Assembly (NCBI GenBank): GCA_947501475.1
Contig: CANMWA010000012.1
Location: 113,755-177,754 of the forward strand
Length of the DNA stretch: 64,000 nt
Direction: 5' to 3'
Source: an uncultured Aquimarina sp.
GTDB taxonomy: Bacteria; Bacteroidota; Bacteroidia; Flavobacteriales; Flavobacteriaceae
In this document: one piece after another, positions 1 to 8,805 of the stretch
Layout of the letters: the number at the start of each line of letters is the position of its first letter
Numbering within the stretch: position 1 is the first letter of the stretch
Translations under genes and position numbers: made by a program
The notes under the pieces: generated by a model
The model's database searches: none
Told to the model about the DNA's origin: nothing
Seen by the model: only the letters and a program-made list of their open reading frames with translations

Positions 1-2
1 CA

Positions 3-1793
3 GATACTATTGCTCCTGGAGCACCGTCTAATCTAACGGCTTCAAATACAACAGAAACTACAACAACATTATCATGGAATGCTTCAACAGATAATGTGGG
101 TGTATCTGCATATTTTGTATACCAAAACGGAACATTTTTAAGATCTACTACTTCAACAGCTTATAATGTAACAGGTTTAACAGCAAATACAAGCTATACT
201 TTTTCTGTAAAGGCAAGAGATGCTGCAGGAAATGTATCTACTGCTAGTAATACAATTAATGTAACTACTCAAGATAATAACCCAGGAGGTGGCGGTGGAG
301 CAGCTGCAGGATTATTCTTTTCTGAATATGTAGAAGGTTCTTCTAATAATAAAGCATTAGAGATTGCAAACTTTACAGGAGCATCTGTAAGCCTGGCAGG
401 ATATGCTATCAAAAGGCAAACGAATGGATCAGGAGCTTGGTCAGCAGGACTTAATCTATCAGGTACATTAGCAAACAGCGAAGTGTATGTAATTGCAAAT
501 AATTCGGCCACAAATACAATCAAAAATGTAGCAGATCTTATATCTGGATCATCAGTTATGACTTTTAATGGTAATGATCCTATTGGATTATTTAAAAATG
601 GAGTTTTAATTGATGTTATCGGAACATTTAATGGAGGTTCATCAAACTTTGCAAAAGATAAAACCTTAAGAAGAAAAGGAGACATATCTTCACCTAATTT
701 GACCTATACAACTTCAGAATGGGATTCATTTGCTCGAAATACTTTTGGAGATCTGGGAAAGCACACTTTTAATGGAGGCGGGGGTACTACCGATACACAG
801 GCTCCTTCAACTCCAACCAATCTTACGGCATCAAATATTACACAAACAAGTGTAAGGCTATCTTGGGGCGTTTCTTCAGATAATGTGGGTGTTACGGGGT
901 ATAGTGTGTTTCGTGATGGTTCTTTTCTAGCATCTACTAGCGGAACAAATTATAATGTTTCAGGATTAACCCCAGGAACAACATATACTTTTACAGTAAA
1001 TGCTGTTGATGCAGCAGGAAACACTTCGAGTTCTAGCAATTCGCGTACAGTTACTACACAAGATGTAGTGCTTTCTTATTGCTCTTCAAAAGGGAATACT
1101 GTTAATTATGAATTCATTGATTATGTTGGGATAGGAGGGATCTCTAATAGTACCAGAGCTAATGGCGGTTATGGTAATTTTACCTCTCTAGTAGGAAATC
1201 TTCCGTATGGTTCTAATACTATTGTGTTAAGTATAGGATTTGTTAGTGCGTCTTATACCGAACATTGGGGAGTTTGGATTGATTTCAATAAAAATGGAGT
1301 ATTTGAATCATCAGAAAAGGTAGTGGCTGGCTCAACGTCTAATTCTGGTAATTTATCTTATAATTTCACGGTACCTTCTTCAGCGCAATCAGGAAATACT
1401 CGTATGCGAGTTTCGATGAAATGGAATAGCGCGCCCTCTGCTTGTGAAACTTTCGGATATGGTGAAGTAGAAGATTATACGGTTACTATTGGATCATCTT
1501 TTAACAGAATGAAAGCATTTCCGCAAATAAAAATTGATGGCAAATTAGGTACAGAGGATAAGGTGTTTTCTGCTAACATATTTCCGAACCCTGCAAAACG
1601 ATATATTAACCTTGGAATGCCAGATAATAGAGAGGTTAGTTATAAGTTAATTGATATTCATGGGCGAATTGTAAAATCTGGATCATCTATTACTAATCAA
1701 GTTGTATTAGATGATGTGATGCCAGGGTTATATATTGTGGAAGTTTTTGATGGAAGTCGCACAATAACAGAAAAATTAATAGTAAATAGGTAA
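3..1793 (+). CDS. T9SS-secreted FN3-LTD-FN3-GEVED protein (5' truncated by window edge)
   Basis: The reading frame is open from base 3 to the left edge, so the true start lies outside the window; an internal GTG at 96 is not a credible start because it falls inside an FN3 domain. Visible modules in order are a partial fibronectin type III domain (to about nt 270), a Gly-rich linker, a lamin-tail-like LTD domain (about nt 305-770, FFSEYVEGSSNNKALEI), a second FN3 domain (about nt 795-1065), a GEVED domain ending in GEVEDYTV (about nt 1075-1490), and a type A C-terminal sorting domain (about nt 1565-1793, starting IFPNPA). The sorting domain marks export through the type IX system, so the protein should be extracellular or surface-attached. 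No catalytic domain is visible; one could lie upstream. It resembles the next gene in module order. A terminator follows. Confidence 0.85.
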   Translation, partial: DTIAPGAPSNLTASNTTETTTTLSWNASTDNVGVSAYFVYQNGTFLRSTTSTAYNVTGLTANTSYTFSVKARDAAGNVSTASNTINVTTQDNNPGGGGGAAAGLFFSEYVEGSSNNKALEIANFTGASVSLAGYAIKRQTNGSGAWSAGLNLSGTLANSEVYVIANNSATNTIKNVADLISGSSVMTFNGNDPIGLFKNGVLIDVIGTFNGGSSNFAKDKTLRRKGDISSPNLTYTTSEWDSFARNTFGDLGKHTFNGGGGTTDTQAPSTPTNLTASNITQTSVRLSWGVSSDNVGVTGYSVFRDGSFLASTSGTNYNVSGLTPGTTYTFTVNAVDAAGNTSSSSNSRTVTTQDVVLSYCSSKGNTVNYEFIDYVGIGGISNSTRANGGYGNFTSLVGNLPYGSNTIVLSIGFVSASYTEHWGVWIDFNKNGVFESSEKVVAGSTSNSGNLSYNFTVPSSAQSGNTRMRVSMKWNSAPSACETFGYGEVEDYTVTIGSSFNRMKAFPQIKIDGKLGTEDKVFSANIFPNPAKRYINLGMPDNREVSYKLIDIHGRIVKSGSSITNQVVLDDVMPGLYIVEVFDGSRTITEKLIVNR

Positions 1794-1814
1794 AGTTATT
1801 TTACTATGCTTACA

Positions 1815-1844
1815 AACGCCTCTCATTTTGAGTGGCGTTTTTTT
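1815..1844 (+). terminator. Rho-independent terminator
   Basis: Stem AACGCC/CTC pairs with GAG/GGCGTT around a 5-nt loop and is followed by a run of Ts, just after the stop at 1793. Confidence 0.8.
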
Positions 1845-1973
1845 ATTTTCAAAATACAGAATTAATAAAGAGTATAACTCGTTATAAAACATCTACTTCT
1901 AGTTATAAATTTTGGAATTTATTTATGATCACTTTTCTTTAATCTTGCCGAGTTAAACAAAAAATAATACATC

Positions 1974-3329
1974 ATGAAAAAAATAATATTTTTAGTAACA
2001 CTAAGCATAGCCTTGAACGGCTATGTAGCGTTGGCTCAAGATACAACCGTACCTATACATCCATGGTATGTAACTTTTTATAAAATGACTCCCAATTCGG
2101 TAACTCTTTATTGGTGGACTGGAGCAAAATATAACGGAATTGATCTTGCTGGTTACGATATTTCTCAGGATGGAATGCTTTTGGCATCGATACCACACAA
2201 AGGAGATTTTTATTCACATGAATATAATGTGAATAATTTAACAGAAGGCATAACGTATGAGTTTTCAGTACGCACCTATGATGTTGCAGGAAATTATTCA
2301 GATTGGGTTACCATTGCAGTAACCCCAATTTTGGATAGCGAACAACCAACTGCACCAACAAATTTAACAGCATCAAATATTACAAGTGATTCTGTGCATC
2401 TTGAATGGACCGCTCCGACTGATAATGTTGCTGTTGATGGTATCATTATATATATCGATGGTATACATTACACTTATTATGTAGGTGATGAATTAGTAGA
2501 TCTAATAATAAATGATTTAGAAGCCAATACTACATATACATTTAGTTTGAAGGCAAGAGATACTTCTATTACACAAAATGAATCTGAGTTTAGTAATTCG
2601 ACTACTATAACTACACGTGAGGACAATTGTAATTCTATAAATTACGATACTACTTATGAGTATATTGATTATGTGGGTATTGGCGAAATATCCAATACGA
2701 CAGCTTCAGATGATGGTTATGGGGATTATAAAAGTATGGTCGCTAACCTTTCACGCGGGATTAATACTATTGAGTTAAGTGCTGGTTTTACAAACTCAAT
2801 CTATGCCGAAGGATTTGGAGTTTGGATTGATTTTAATCAGGATGGTATTTTTGAAGCTTCAGAACATGTGGTATCTGGGGCTGTACAAAATGAAGACAAG
2901 TATTCATATACTTTTATGATACCTAGTACTACTAAATTAGGTGACACAAGAATGAGAATTGCCATGAAGTGGAATGGGGTTCCTGAAGCTTGTGAGAGCG
3001 GTTTGTCTTATGGGGAGGTAGAAGATTATACAGTCAATATTATAGAACCGCAATCAAAATCTACTTCTTTAAGAAGAATAGCAGTTGGTGAAACTAAAAA
3101 AGGAATGCCTATTAAAGTATATCCTAATCCAGCAGATCACTATATACAAGTTAATCTTCCAGATAAAAATACAGCCAGTTATATAATAAATGATGTATCA
3201 GGCAGAATAACAAGATCTGGTGCAATACAAAACAACAAGGTAGGATTAGAAAGTTTGGAGTCTGGTACTTATTTTATCTCGATACGTAATGGAAAAGAGA
3301 AAGTTACTAAGCAGTTTGTCAAAAAGTAA
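1974..3329 (+). CDS. T9SS-secreted FN3-FN3-GEVED protein
   Basis: This 451-residue secreted protein has an N-terminal signal peptide (about residues 1-21, hydrophobic core ending ALAQ). Two FN3 domains follow (about 24-118 and 122-215), then a GEVED domain (about 218-355, with GVWIDFNQDG and GEVEDYTV) and a type A sorting domain (about 378-451, VYPNPADHYIQV). It is a shorter paralogue of the gene upstream and lacks that protein's LTD module. FN3 and GEVED modules typically bind carbohydrate or protein partners, and no enzyme active site is visible, so adhesion or matrix binding is inferred. A near-consensus -7 box TAATCTTG lies at 1940-1947. A strong terminator follows. Confidence 0.88.
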   Translation: MKKIIFLVTLSIALNGYVALAQDTTVPIHPWYVTFYKMTPNSVTLYWWTGAKYNGIDLAGYDISQDGMLLASIPHKGDFYSHEYNVNNLTEGITYEFSVRTYDVAGNYSDWVTIAVTPILDSEQPTAPTNLTASNITSDSVHLEWTAPTDNVAVDGIIIYIDGIHYTYYVGDELVDLIINDLEANTTYTFSLKARDTSITQNESEFSNSTTITTREDNCNSINYDTTYEYIDYVGIGEISNTTASDDGYGDYKSMVANLSRGINTIELSAGFTNSIYAEGFGVWIDFNQDGIFEASEHVVSGAVQNEDKYSYTFMIPSTTKLGDTRMRIAMKWNGVPEACESGLSYGEVEDYTVNIIEPQSKSTSLRRIAVGETKKGMPIKVYPNPADHYIQVNLPDKNTASYIINDVSGRITRSGAIQNNKVGLESLESGTYFISIRNGKEKVTKQFVKK

Positions 3330-3350
3330 TTTTAATTTTTAATTTTTGAA

Positions 3351-3378
3351 AAAGCCACTCCTTGAAGTGGCTTTTTTT
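3351..3378 (+). terminator. Rho-independent terminator
   Basis: A perfect 10-bp stem (AAAAGCCACT with AGTGGCTTTT) around a 6-nt loop runs into eight Ts. It separates the T9SS pair from the accessory cluster downstream. Confidence 0.85.
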
Positions 3379-3478
3379 TGTCAACTACAGAAACGGCCTT
3401 TTAGGAAACCTTGAGCTATAAGTATTTCAAAATTCACAAAAGGCTTTTGATTTTTAAACCTTTAAAACAGGTGGTTTT

Positions 3479-3512
3479 ACCGTATTAAAAAGTTATGTTT
3501 TGTTCGTAGATT
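3479..3512 (+). promoter_or_regulatory. Shared upstream element A (ACCGTAT-N15-TGTTCGTAGATT)
   Basis: ACCGTAT at 3479-3485 is followed after exactly 15 nt by TGTTCGTAGATT at 3501-3512. TAGATTAG resembles the Bacteroidota -7 box TAnnTTTG, placing transcription start near 3519, about 43 nt before the gene at 3562. The same two blocks at the same spacing recur at 4822-4855. Direct sequence observation; promoter role is inferred. Confidence 0.6.
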
Positions 3513-3561
3513 AGATGCTGAATTTAGTTTTTATTGAACTATTTAATAAATATATATAGTT

Positions 3562-3840
3562 ATGGAAGAAATTGAAGTCAGAGTAAGAGCTGTTAAGACC
3601 TTGCTCGAAGCATTTAGGTTAGAAAGAATATTGTATATAATTATATCTTCTATCTCGGTGATAATATTGTTATGTGTTCCAATATATATTATTATTAAGG
3701 CTCCGGATAAAATCGAATGGGCGATTGGACTTTTTGTTCCTGCTGGAGCAATTACATTATCGATAGGAAGACTTTTAAAAATGTGGAATCAAGCTATTTT
3801 GTTTGTTAGTGATCAAAAAAATGAAGACGATGGAAACTAA
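3562..3840 (+). CDS. Small two-TM membrane protein, unknown function
   Basis: This 92-residue protein has an amphipathic basic N-terminal helix (about 1-22), a transmembrane helix (23-45), a short loop with KAPDKIE, a second transmembrane helix (about 52-70) and a polar tail. Both termini would lie in the cytoplasm by the positive-inside rule. I do not recognise a family. The shape (short cytoplasmic helix, then two closely spaced TMs) resembles small pore-forming or SLATT-like proteins, but this is only an analogy. It overlaps the next gene by 20 nt, so the two are probably translated together. The upstream element at 3479-3512 is shared with the SMODS-SLATT gene. Confidence 0.7.
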   Translation: MEEIEVRVRAVKTLLEAFRLERILYIIISSISVIILLCVPIYIIIKAPDKIEWAIGLFVPAGAITLSIGRLLKMWNQAILFVSDQKNEDDGN

Positions 3841-4495
3841 AAATAAAACAAAGAAAACAGGAACAATTATTTCTACAGGTGTTATCTTAATATTGGTTGG
3901 GTTTGTATATATGTTTTATGTACTTAACAGTTTAAATAGTACTGTAAACGAGAAAAAGAAACAACTCTCAGTGTTAAATACTCAAATTAAAACGAATAAA
4001 GACTCTTTAACTTATATTGATCAAAAATTAAAGCTTAAACAAGTTCTATTAGATAGTATTTTGAAACAAATTGAAGAGTCTAATGATGTTGGGTTGCAAG
4101 AGAAAGTAAAAAGAGATTTACAGATTGACCAAACATTAAATAATTCATTAAAAACAAAAACTTTGTTTGCAGACTCTTCTGAAGTGGTATATATGCAAGT
4201 CAACGATCAGGAAACCAAAGATTTTCTTGAAAAAATTGATCTGTTAGATACACTAAATAGTAATCAATATCGTGCATTTGGTTATGATATGCAACCAGAA
4301 AGAGCCGATAATACAGTGCGTTATTTTCATCTAGAGGATAGTATAAAAGCAAAAAAACTAAAGAAAAAAATAGAAATTGCCACAGGAATTCAAGTTCAAG
4401 AACAATATGTAAGAGGGTTTGAAGAAAAAGTACCTGATAAACAATTAGAAGTGTGGCTTAAAAAAGAAAAGAAAGATACAACCAATTCAAACTAA
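3821..4495 (+). CDS. Single-TM coiled-coil protein with extracytoplasmic C-terminal domain
   Basis: Start ATG 3821 (224 residues) is preferred over an upstream TTG at 3803; ATG 3830 is also possible. A Lys-rich cytoplasmic stub (1-13) precedes one transmembrane helix (about 14-34), a long coiled coil (about 38-115) and a C-terminal domain (about 123-210; VRYFHLEDSIKAKKLKKKIE). That last part recalls the LytR_C-like pattern in which residues after RYFH pair with a short helix, but similarity is weak. Topology is N-in/C-out. The 20-nt overlap with the two-TM gene suggests they form one complex. Function is unknown. Confidence 0.75.
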   Translation: MKTMETKNKTKKTGTIISTGVILILVGFVYMFYVLNSLNSTVNEKKKQLSVLNTQIKTNKDSLTYIDQKLKLKQVLLDSILKQIEESNDVGLQEKVKRDLQIDQTLNNSLKTKTLFADSSEVVYMQVNDQETKDFLEKIDLLDTLNSNQYRAFGYDMQPERADNTVRYFHLEDSIKAKKLKKKIEIATGIQVQEQYVRGFEEKVPDKQLEVWLKKEKKDTTNSN

Positions 4496-5146
4496 AAAAT
4501 ATTGTTATCATACTAATGAATAGCATATGTGTTTACTGTAATTCCATAAATAGAATATGTTAATCATAGTCTTAAATTTATGGATAATGTGTATAAAATT
4601 TGATGTTTTTTTTAAAAACCCGTAATAATCTATTAAAATAACATCAGTAAATGTATTTTGAATTACTAGTAATTTACGATGAAATACATTGTTTTAACGT
4701 TAAAAATATGGAAACCCGTAACATTAAGATTTTTTTTGTAATCTATTTCCTTTGATTTTCCCTAGAACCTTTAAGGCTTTTCAAGACTTTTGTTATTTAA
4801 CCTTGTTTTTTTTACGGTTTAACCGTATATAAGATTAAATTTTTGTTTGTAGATTTGAATAAGTGATCAGGTTTAGTGTATAGTTATAAGATTTTTGTAG
4901 TACTAAAAGTATAAACAAATATAACTTAAACAGATTATAAATTTCGCACAGATTTAGATTAGTATTCTACTCTTAAAACTTCCTGAATAATTATATGTAT
5001 TGTATATATAATTACTCTAAAAAATAACCATTTTTATTTAATAGAACGTAAACGCATAGCTCATACTTGCTTGTCATGTTAATTATAGAATTAATTATCA
5101 TGATCAAAATAATGTAATTGGAAATTAAAAAAAAAGGAAGAAAAAG
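4496..5146. other. Long AT-rich non-coding region upstream of the SMODS-SLATT gene
   Basis: About 650 bases without a credible gene. It contains ACCCGTAA twice (4617-4624 and 4714-4721), a perfect 15-bp palindrome TACGGTTTAACCGTA at 4813-4827, and the shared element at 4822-4855. AAGGCTTTT occurs upstream of both copies of the shared element (3440-3448 and 4773-4781). If transcription starts near 4862, the leader before the ATG at 5147 is about 285 nt long. Confidence 0.6.
4822..4855 (+). promoter_or_regulatory. Shared upstream element B (ACCGTAT-N15-TGTTTGTAGATT)
   Basis: ACCGTAT at 4822-4828, 15 nt, then TGTTTGTAGATT at 4844-4855; TAGATTTG at 4850-4857 matches TAnnTTTG exactly. The spacing equals that of the copy at 3479-3512. 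The first block is also one arm of the palindrome at 4813-4827, as expected for a regulator site. Confidence 0.6.
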
Positions 5147-6619
5147 ATGAGTATATCTGCTAATTTTAATGTGTTTTGTGATAAGCTAAAGATTTCTCCT
5201 AAAAAGAAATCAATAATTAGTTTACGCTATAATTCAATATGTAAGAAATTGAATAATGATTTTTGGGACTTAAATACAAATTATGGAGGGATTTATGTCG
5301 GTTGTTTTGGCAAAGAAACTGCAAATGATGATTGTAATAGTGTAGATATGATCTTTGAGATGCCATCTTGTTTAAAAAGTGAATACACTAAAAAACAAAA
5401 GAATGGCCAATTTATGTTTCTTGAAAATGTTCGAAGATCAATTGCTGCTTTATATCCCAACACTTCTATAAAACAAAATGAATTTGGAATTAAAGTTTGT
5501 TTCTTTGATGGTATATGCTTTAATATTATCCCTGTATTTTTTAAAAATAATACTACTTATATATATGCAGATCCTCGTAAAGGAGGAAGCTGGAAAACTA
5601 AAAATTTTAAGAGAGATATCGAAGAAATAAAAATCGGAAATATTGCTACTAACCAAAACCTCTCTAAATTGTGTAGAATGATTAAGAGTTGGAAACACCA
5701 TTGTAAAGTACCTATCGAAGATATTTTAATTGATACATTGGCATATAGGTTTTTGCTTTCTTGGCGATATAATGACAGTTCTTATTCTTATTATGATTTA
5801 ATGTGCAAAGATTTCTTTAAATTCTTAATGAATCAAAAGCCTACACAAAAAGAGTGGAAATCTATTGGCGGGTTTTTAGTTATTCCAAATGCATTAAATT
5901 TTAGATATAAAGCTATAATTGCACATCATAAAGCCAAAAGCGCTATGGATTATTCTAAAATCAATGATCATTGGTTAGCTGCTCTAAAGTGGAAAGAAGT
6001 ATTTGGAGAAAAATTCCCTACATCTATAGGTATAGAAACTCAGCTTAATACATTAAAAGATAGTGTTTCTAAAGTATATTCTATTCAAAAGAAATGTACT
6101 AAGATTGTAGAGCAAAGAAGATACTTGTTTATGCTACTTCAAGTCATTTCAGCAATTTTAGTTCCTGTATCTCTATTTACAATAGAGTATACCAAAAACT
6201 TTTATTTGGGAGCAGCATTATTTTTGACAGTATCTACAGTATTTATTCTTAGTGTAATTTATAAAAAGGCAAATAAAATAAAAGTGATTTTGAGACATAA
6301 AGCATCTGCATCTATAGCTTTAAAAACAGTAAATCAAATTAATGTGTTGTTAAGAGATTTACATCATAATGATGTTGATGTAGCAATTATAAGAGACAAG
6401 CAAAAATTACTTGTTTCTAGGCTAGAAACAATGTATAAAGGAACTTCATTAAAGATTAGTAAAAAATATGTTAATGCTATTAATAAGTTAGATACAATAT
6501 CACCTGTACGTAAAAAACATTCAGATATTTTATCTGCAGGGATTACAATTCCAGAATGGCATAAACATAAATTTCATAAAGAAAATTATATTCAGAATAT
6601 AGTTAATTATAGAAATTAA
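5147..6619 (+). CDS. SMODS (CD-NTase-like) domain fused to SLATT-like 2TM domain; catalytic residues replaced
   Basis: This is a 490-residue protein. Residues 1-290 follow the SMODS/CD-NTase (cGAS/DncV-like) family, which makes cyclic oligonucleotide signals in CBASS defence: DFW at 38-40, GCFGKETA at 52-59, GGSWKTKN at 146-153, LCRMIKSWK at 175-183 and IDTLAYRF at 195-202. The family active site is GS...DxD plus a later acidic residue before VVP. Here the positions read GC (Cys53), NSVD (Ser65 in place of the first Asp, Asp67 kept) and FNIIP (Asn126 in place of the acidic residue). Two of three metal-binding carboxylates are therefore gone. Residues about 326-346 and 352-372 are two TM helices followed by a helical cytoplasmic tail, a SLATT-like arrangement normally acting as an effector. 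The SMODS assignment is firm; inactivity is inferred from the residues; SLATT is likely. Confidence 0.85.
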   Translation: MSISANFNVFCDKLKISPKKKSIISLRYNSICKKLNNDFWDLNTNYGGIYVGCFGKETANDDCNSVDMIFEMPSCLKSEYTKKQKNGQFMFLENVRRSIAALYPNTSIKQNEFGIKVCFFDGICFNIIPVFFKNNTTYIYADPRKGGSWKTKNFKRDIEEIKIGNIATNQNLSKLCRMIKSWKHHCKVPIEDILIDTLAYRFLLSWRYNDSSYSYYDLMCKDFFKFLMNQKPTQKEWKSIGGFLVIPNALNFRYKAIIAHHKAKSAMDYSKINDHWLAALKWKEVFGEKFPTSIGIETQLNTLKDSVSKVYSIQKKCTKIVEQRRYLFMLLQVISAILVPVSLFTIEYTKNFYLGAALFLTVSTVFILSVIYKKANKIKVILRHKASASIALKTVNQINVLLRDLHHNDVDVAIIRDKQKLLVSRLETMYKGTSLKISKKYVNAINKLDTISPVRKKHSDILSAGITIPEWHKHKFHKENYIQNIVNYRN

Positions 6620-6752
6620 GATAAACACACTTGTATGGTATATAACTACTTTTATTAAATTCTTTACAATACATTACCAGTTCTTTTAAAAAAAGTTTTA
6701 TTTATAATTGTTTATATTGTGTGTTAGATTAACCATCACACAAACTTTGGCA

Positions 6753-8714
6753 ATGCGCTTTTTTATAGAATTACAAAAGCACTTTAGTACAAAAGGGCTT
6801 AAGATTATATTTTTGTTTATTGTTCTTATCGGAATATTACCTGCTGTAGAGGATTTTTCACTTTTTGCAGTATTTGGTTTTACAATTACAAAATTTTCCA
6901 TTCATGAAGAGTATAGGTTATTGTACTCTATTCCTCTCTATTTGATTCCTGTTGGATTAGTTCTGGTAATGGGTGGAAAAAATTACTATCGCATTCTTGG
7001 ATTATTACCTGCTTTTTTTGCTGCATATATCCATTTATTAGGAGGTGCAGAAGATGTTTCTTTAGAGAAATACGAAGCACTAATTGGGATCCTTCATTTT
7101 TTGTGTTACAAGATTGCATTTCTTTACTTCATCATAAAAGGTAAATTGCGTTCAATTCCTTTTTTACTAACATTAGTATTGATTTGGATCTTGTTAGACA
7201 TACAACACCTTATATTATTTCTTACATATACTGTTCTAATCCGATTTTTGTACCTGGCTTTTAAACAAAACATTAGTGTTTTTAAGGATACAGGTTTTAA
7301 AAGAACTGGTATTCTTTCTTTAAAATCTTTCTTGTATTGGTCACCGTTATTAATTTTTATTATACCAGGAGCAATTTTGAATAGTAAAATGAATAAAGCT
7401 TCAATAGATCAGTTGTATGATAATACATTTATTCAATCTACCAATATTGATAGAAAGTATAAAAGAGACCAGTTTGAAGAAGATCTTAAATTTTCTTTAG
7501 AAGCCGAAGTAATTTGCCTTCATGAAGCTATAGAAAAAGGGAATAAAAATATTGTGAGTATTGTAAAGGACGAAACCAAAGATATTCCTGTAGCTGTAGA
7601 TCAAGTATTTAGAGAAGTTTTTAAGCCTACCTTACCAGAGATGGCTCCAGCTTTTAAAGAAGAAGACTGTGGTTTCTGGGGCAAACTTAATTTTCCGTGC
7701 CAGGCAAAAAACAGTGCAAAAAGAAGTGTTAATGCATCTTATTTTGAACAAAGAAACGAGATGAGAGGAGTCTTAATCGATGAAGTAAAGAAATCGACAA
7801 AGGGTATTCGTGATGGAGTAGATAATTCTACAAATGGCATTAATAAGTTAATGAACGATGAAATTAATGCTATTACTCAAAAATTGAAATTTACTATTCA
7901 ATCTACATTCGACACGATACAATTCATTAACCTTCTTTTGGATATAGCCTTTGGATTTTTGATACTAAAGAGCTTTTTATATGTTTTTTCGAGGGTTGCG
8001 TTTTCCTCAGATGATGAAAATTATGTAACCTTATTAGAGTCTGATGGAAATAACTCTAAAGGAACGTTGAAAAAATCTGGTAATCAATATGTAATTGACC
8101 CAAAAATCACTAAAGAAAACTACTATATATCTCGATCATTCGAACCCAGTGGTAGAGCGCCAAAATTTTCTTTACCACAATGGCGAGCGGCAATTCTTGT
8201 CAGAGTTTTTACTCGTAACTATGCCATGAATAAAGTACTAATGAAATCAAGACCCGAAGAGGTTCATTTTAAGGCGATGGGAAGTCATGAATTTGTTGAA
8301 TGGGATATAAAAGAAGGTGAGGAGGTAGTCTTTCATTTTAAGAATTTTGTAGGAATAAGTGAAGGGATCAAGATCTCAGCAATAGTTAGTTTACGGTTAA
8401 CCTCATTATTGTTTGGCAGATTGATATTTACTACAGCAAAAGGTCCTGGTAAATTGATTTTATTAACCAAAGGAGAGCCGATCACTGCAGATAATGCCTC
8501 TTCTAGTGCAAGTATAGCCACTAGTCGAATTATGGCTTGGCAAAAAAACACACGATTTAATGTAGAATCCGAATTAAACCTTATTGATGTATTTATGAGC
8601 GGGATCTACCTTAAAAAGAAAGAAGAAGATTTAATTCTTATCGATGCCGATGTAAAAGGACCTTCAAAAAATGGAATAGTTAGATTTATTAAAAATTTTA
8701 TTTTGCCAGTGTAA
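6753..8714 (+). CDS. Polytopic membrane protein with C-terminal AIM24-like domain
   Basis: ATG 6753 (653 residues) is chosen; an upstream TTG at 6708 would lie ahead of a TAGATTAA box at 6725-6732. The N-terminal half carries about six hydrophobic segments (about 16-32, 57-74, 81-97, 107-128, 134-170, 193-208). A polar region with Cys-containing DCGFWGKLNFPC follows, then another TM region (about 388-415). Residues about 500-633 form a beta-rich domain with the AIM24 pattern (GPGKLILLTKGEPI, then IMAWQ and VESEL), which in other bacteria is a soluble trimeric fold of unclear function. It is in line with the SMODS-SLATT gene, 133 nt downstream, and ends before a convergent terminator. The family call for the N-terminal half is open; AIM24 is tentative. 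Confidence 0.7.
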   Translation: MRFFIELQKHFSTKGLKIIFLFIVLIGILPAVEDFSLFAVFGFTITKFSIHEEYRLLYSIPLYLIPVGLVLVMGGKNYYRILGLLPAFFAAYIHLLGGAEDVSLEKYEALIGILHFLCYKIAFLYFIIKGKLRSIPFLLTLVLIWILLDIQHLILFLTYTVLIRFLYLAFKQNISVFKDTGFKRTGILSLKSFLYWSPLLIFIIPGAILNSKMNKASIDQLYDNTFIQSTNIDRKYKRDQFEEDLKFSLEAEVICLHEAIEKGNKNIVSIVKDETKDIPVAVDQVFREVFKPTLPEMAPAFKEEDCGFWGKLNFPCQAKNSAKRSVNASYFEQRNEMRGVLIDEVKKSTKGIRDGVDNSTNGINKLMNDEINAITQKLKFTIQSTFDTIQFINLLLDIAFGFLILKSFLYVFSRVAFSSDDENYVTLLESDGNNSKGTLKKSGNQYVIDPKITKENYYISRSFEPSGRAPKFSLPQWRAAILVRVFTRNYAMNKVLMKSRPEEVHFKAMGSHEFVEWDIKEGEEVVFHFKNFVGISEGIKISAIVSLRLTSLLFGRLIFTTAKGPGKLILLTKGEPITADNASSSASIATSRIMAWQKNTRFNVESELNLIDVFMSGIYLKKKEEDLILIDADVKGPSKNGIVRFIKNFILPV

Positions 8715-8747
8715 TGCCTGTTTTTAAATGATTATTAATTATTTGGG

Positions 8748-8787
8748 AAGCAAAAAACAGTTACGATATCGTAACTGTTTTTTGCTT
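8748..8787. terminator. Bidirectional terminator, perfect 40-bp palindrome
   Basis: Positions 8748-8767 are the exact reverse complement of 8768-8787 with no unpaired centre. A-rich and T-rich edges give U-tracts for both strands. It lies between converging genes ending at 8714 (+) and 8806 (-). Confidence 0.85.
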
Positions 8788-8805
8788 TTATGGTACTTGT
8801 AATGA

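Noticed and set aside
4717..4743. Third ECF-type promoter (CGTAACATT then TGTAATC)
   Set aside because: It shares the -35-like block but lacks TCCT and ACAAATA at the right spacing, and is over 400 nt from the next start.
5147..6619. Active CBASS synthase
   Set aside because: Two of three catalytic carboxylates are replaced and no separate effector, Cap2/Cap3 or nuclease gene lies next to it.
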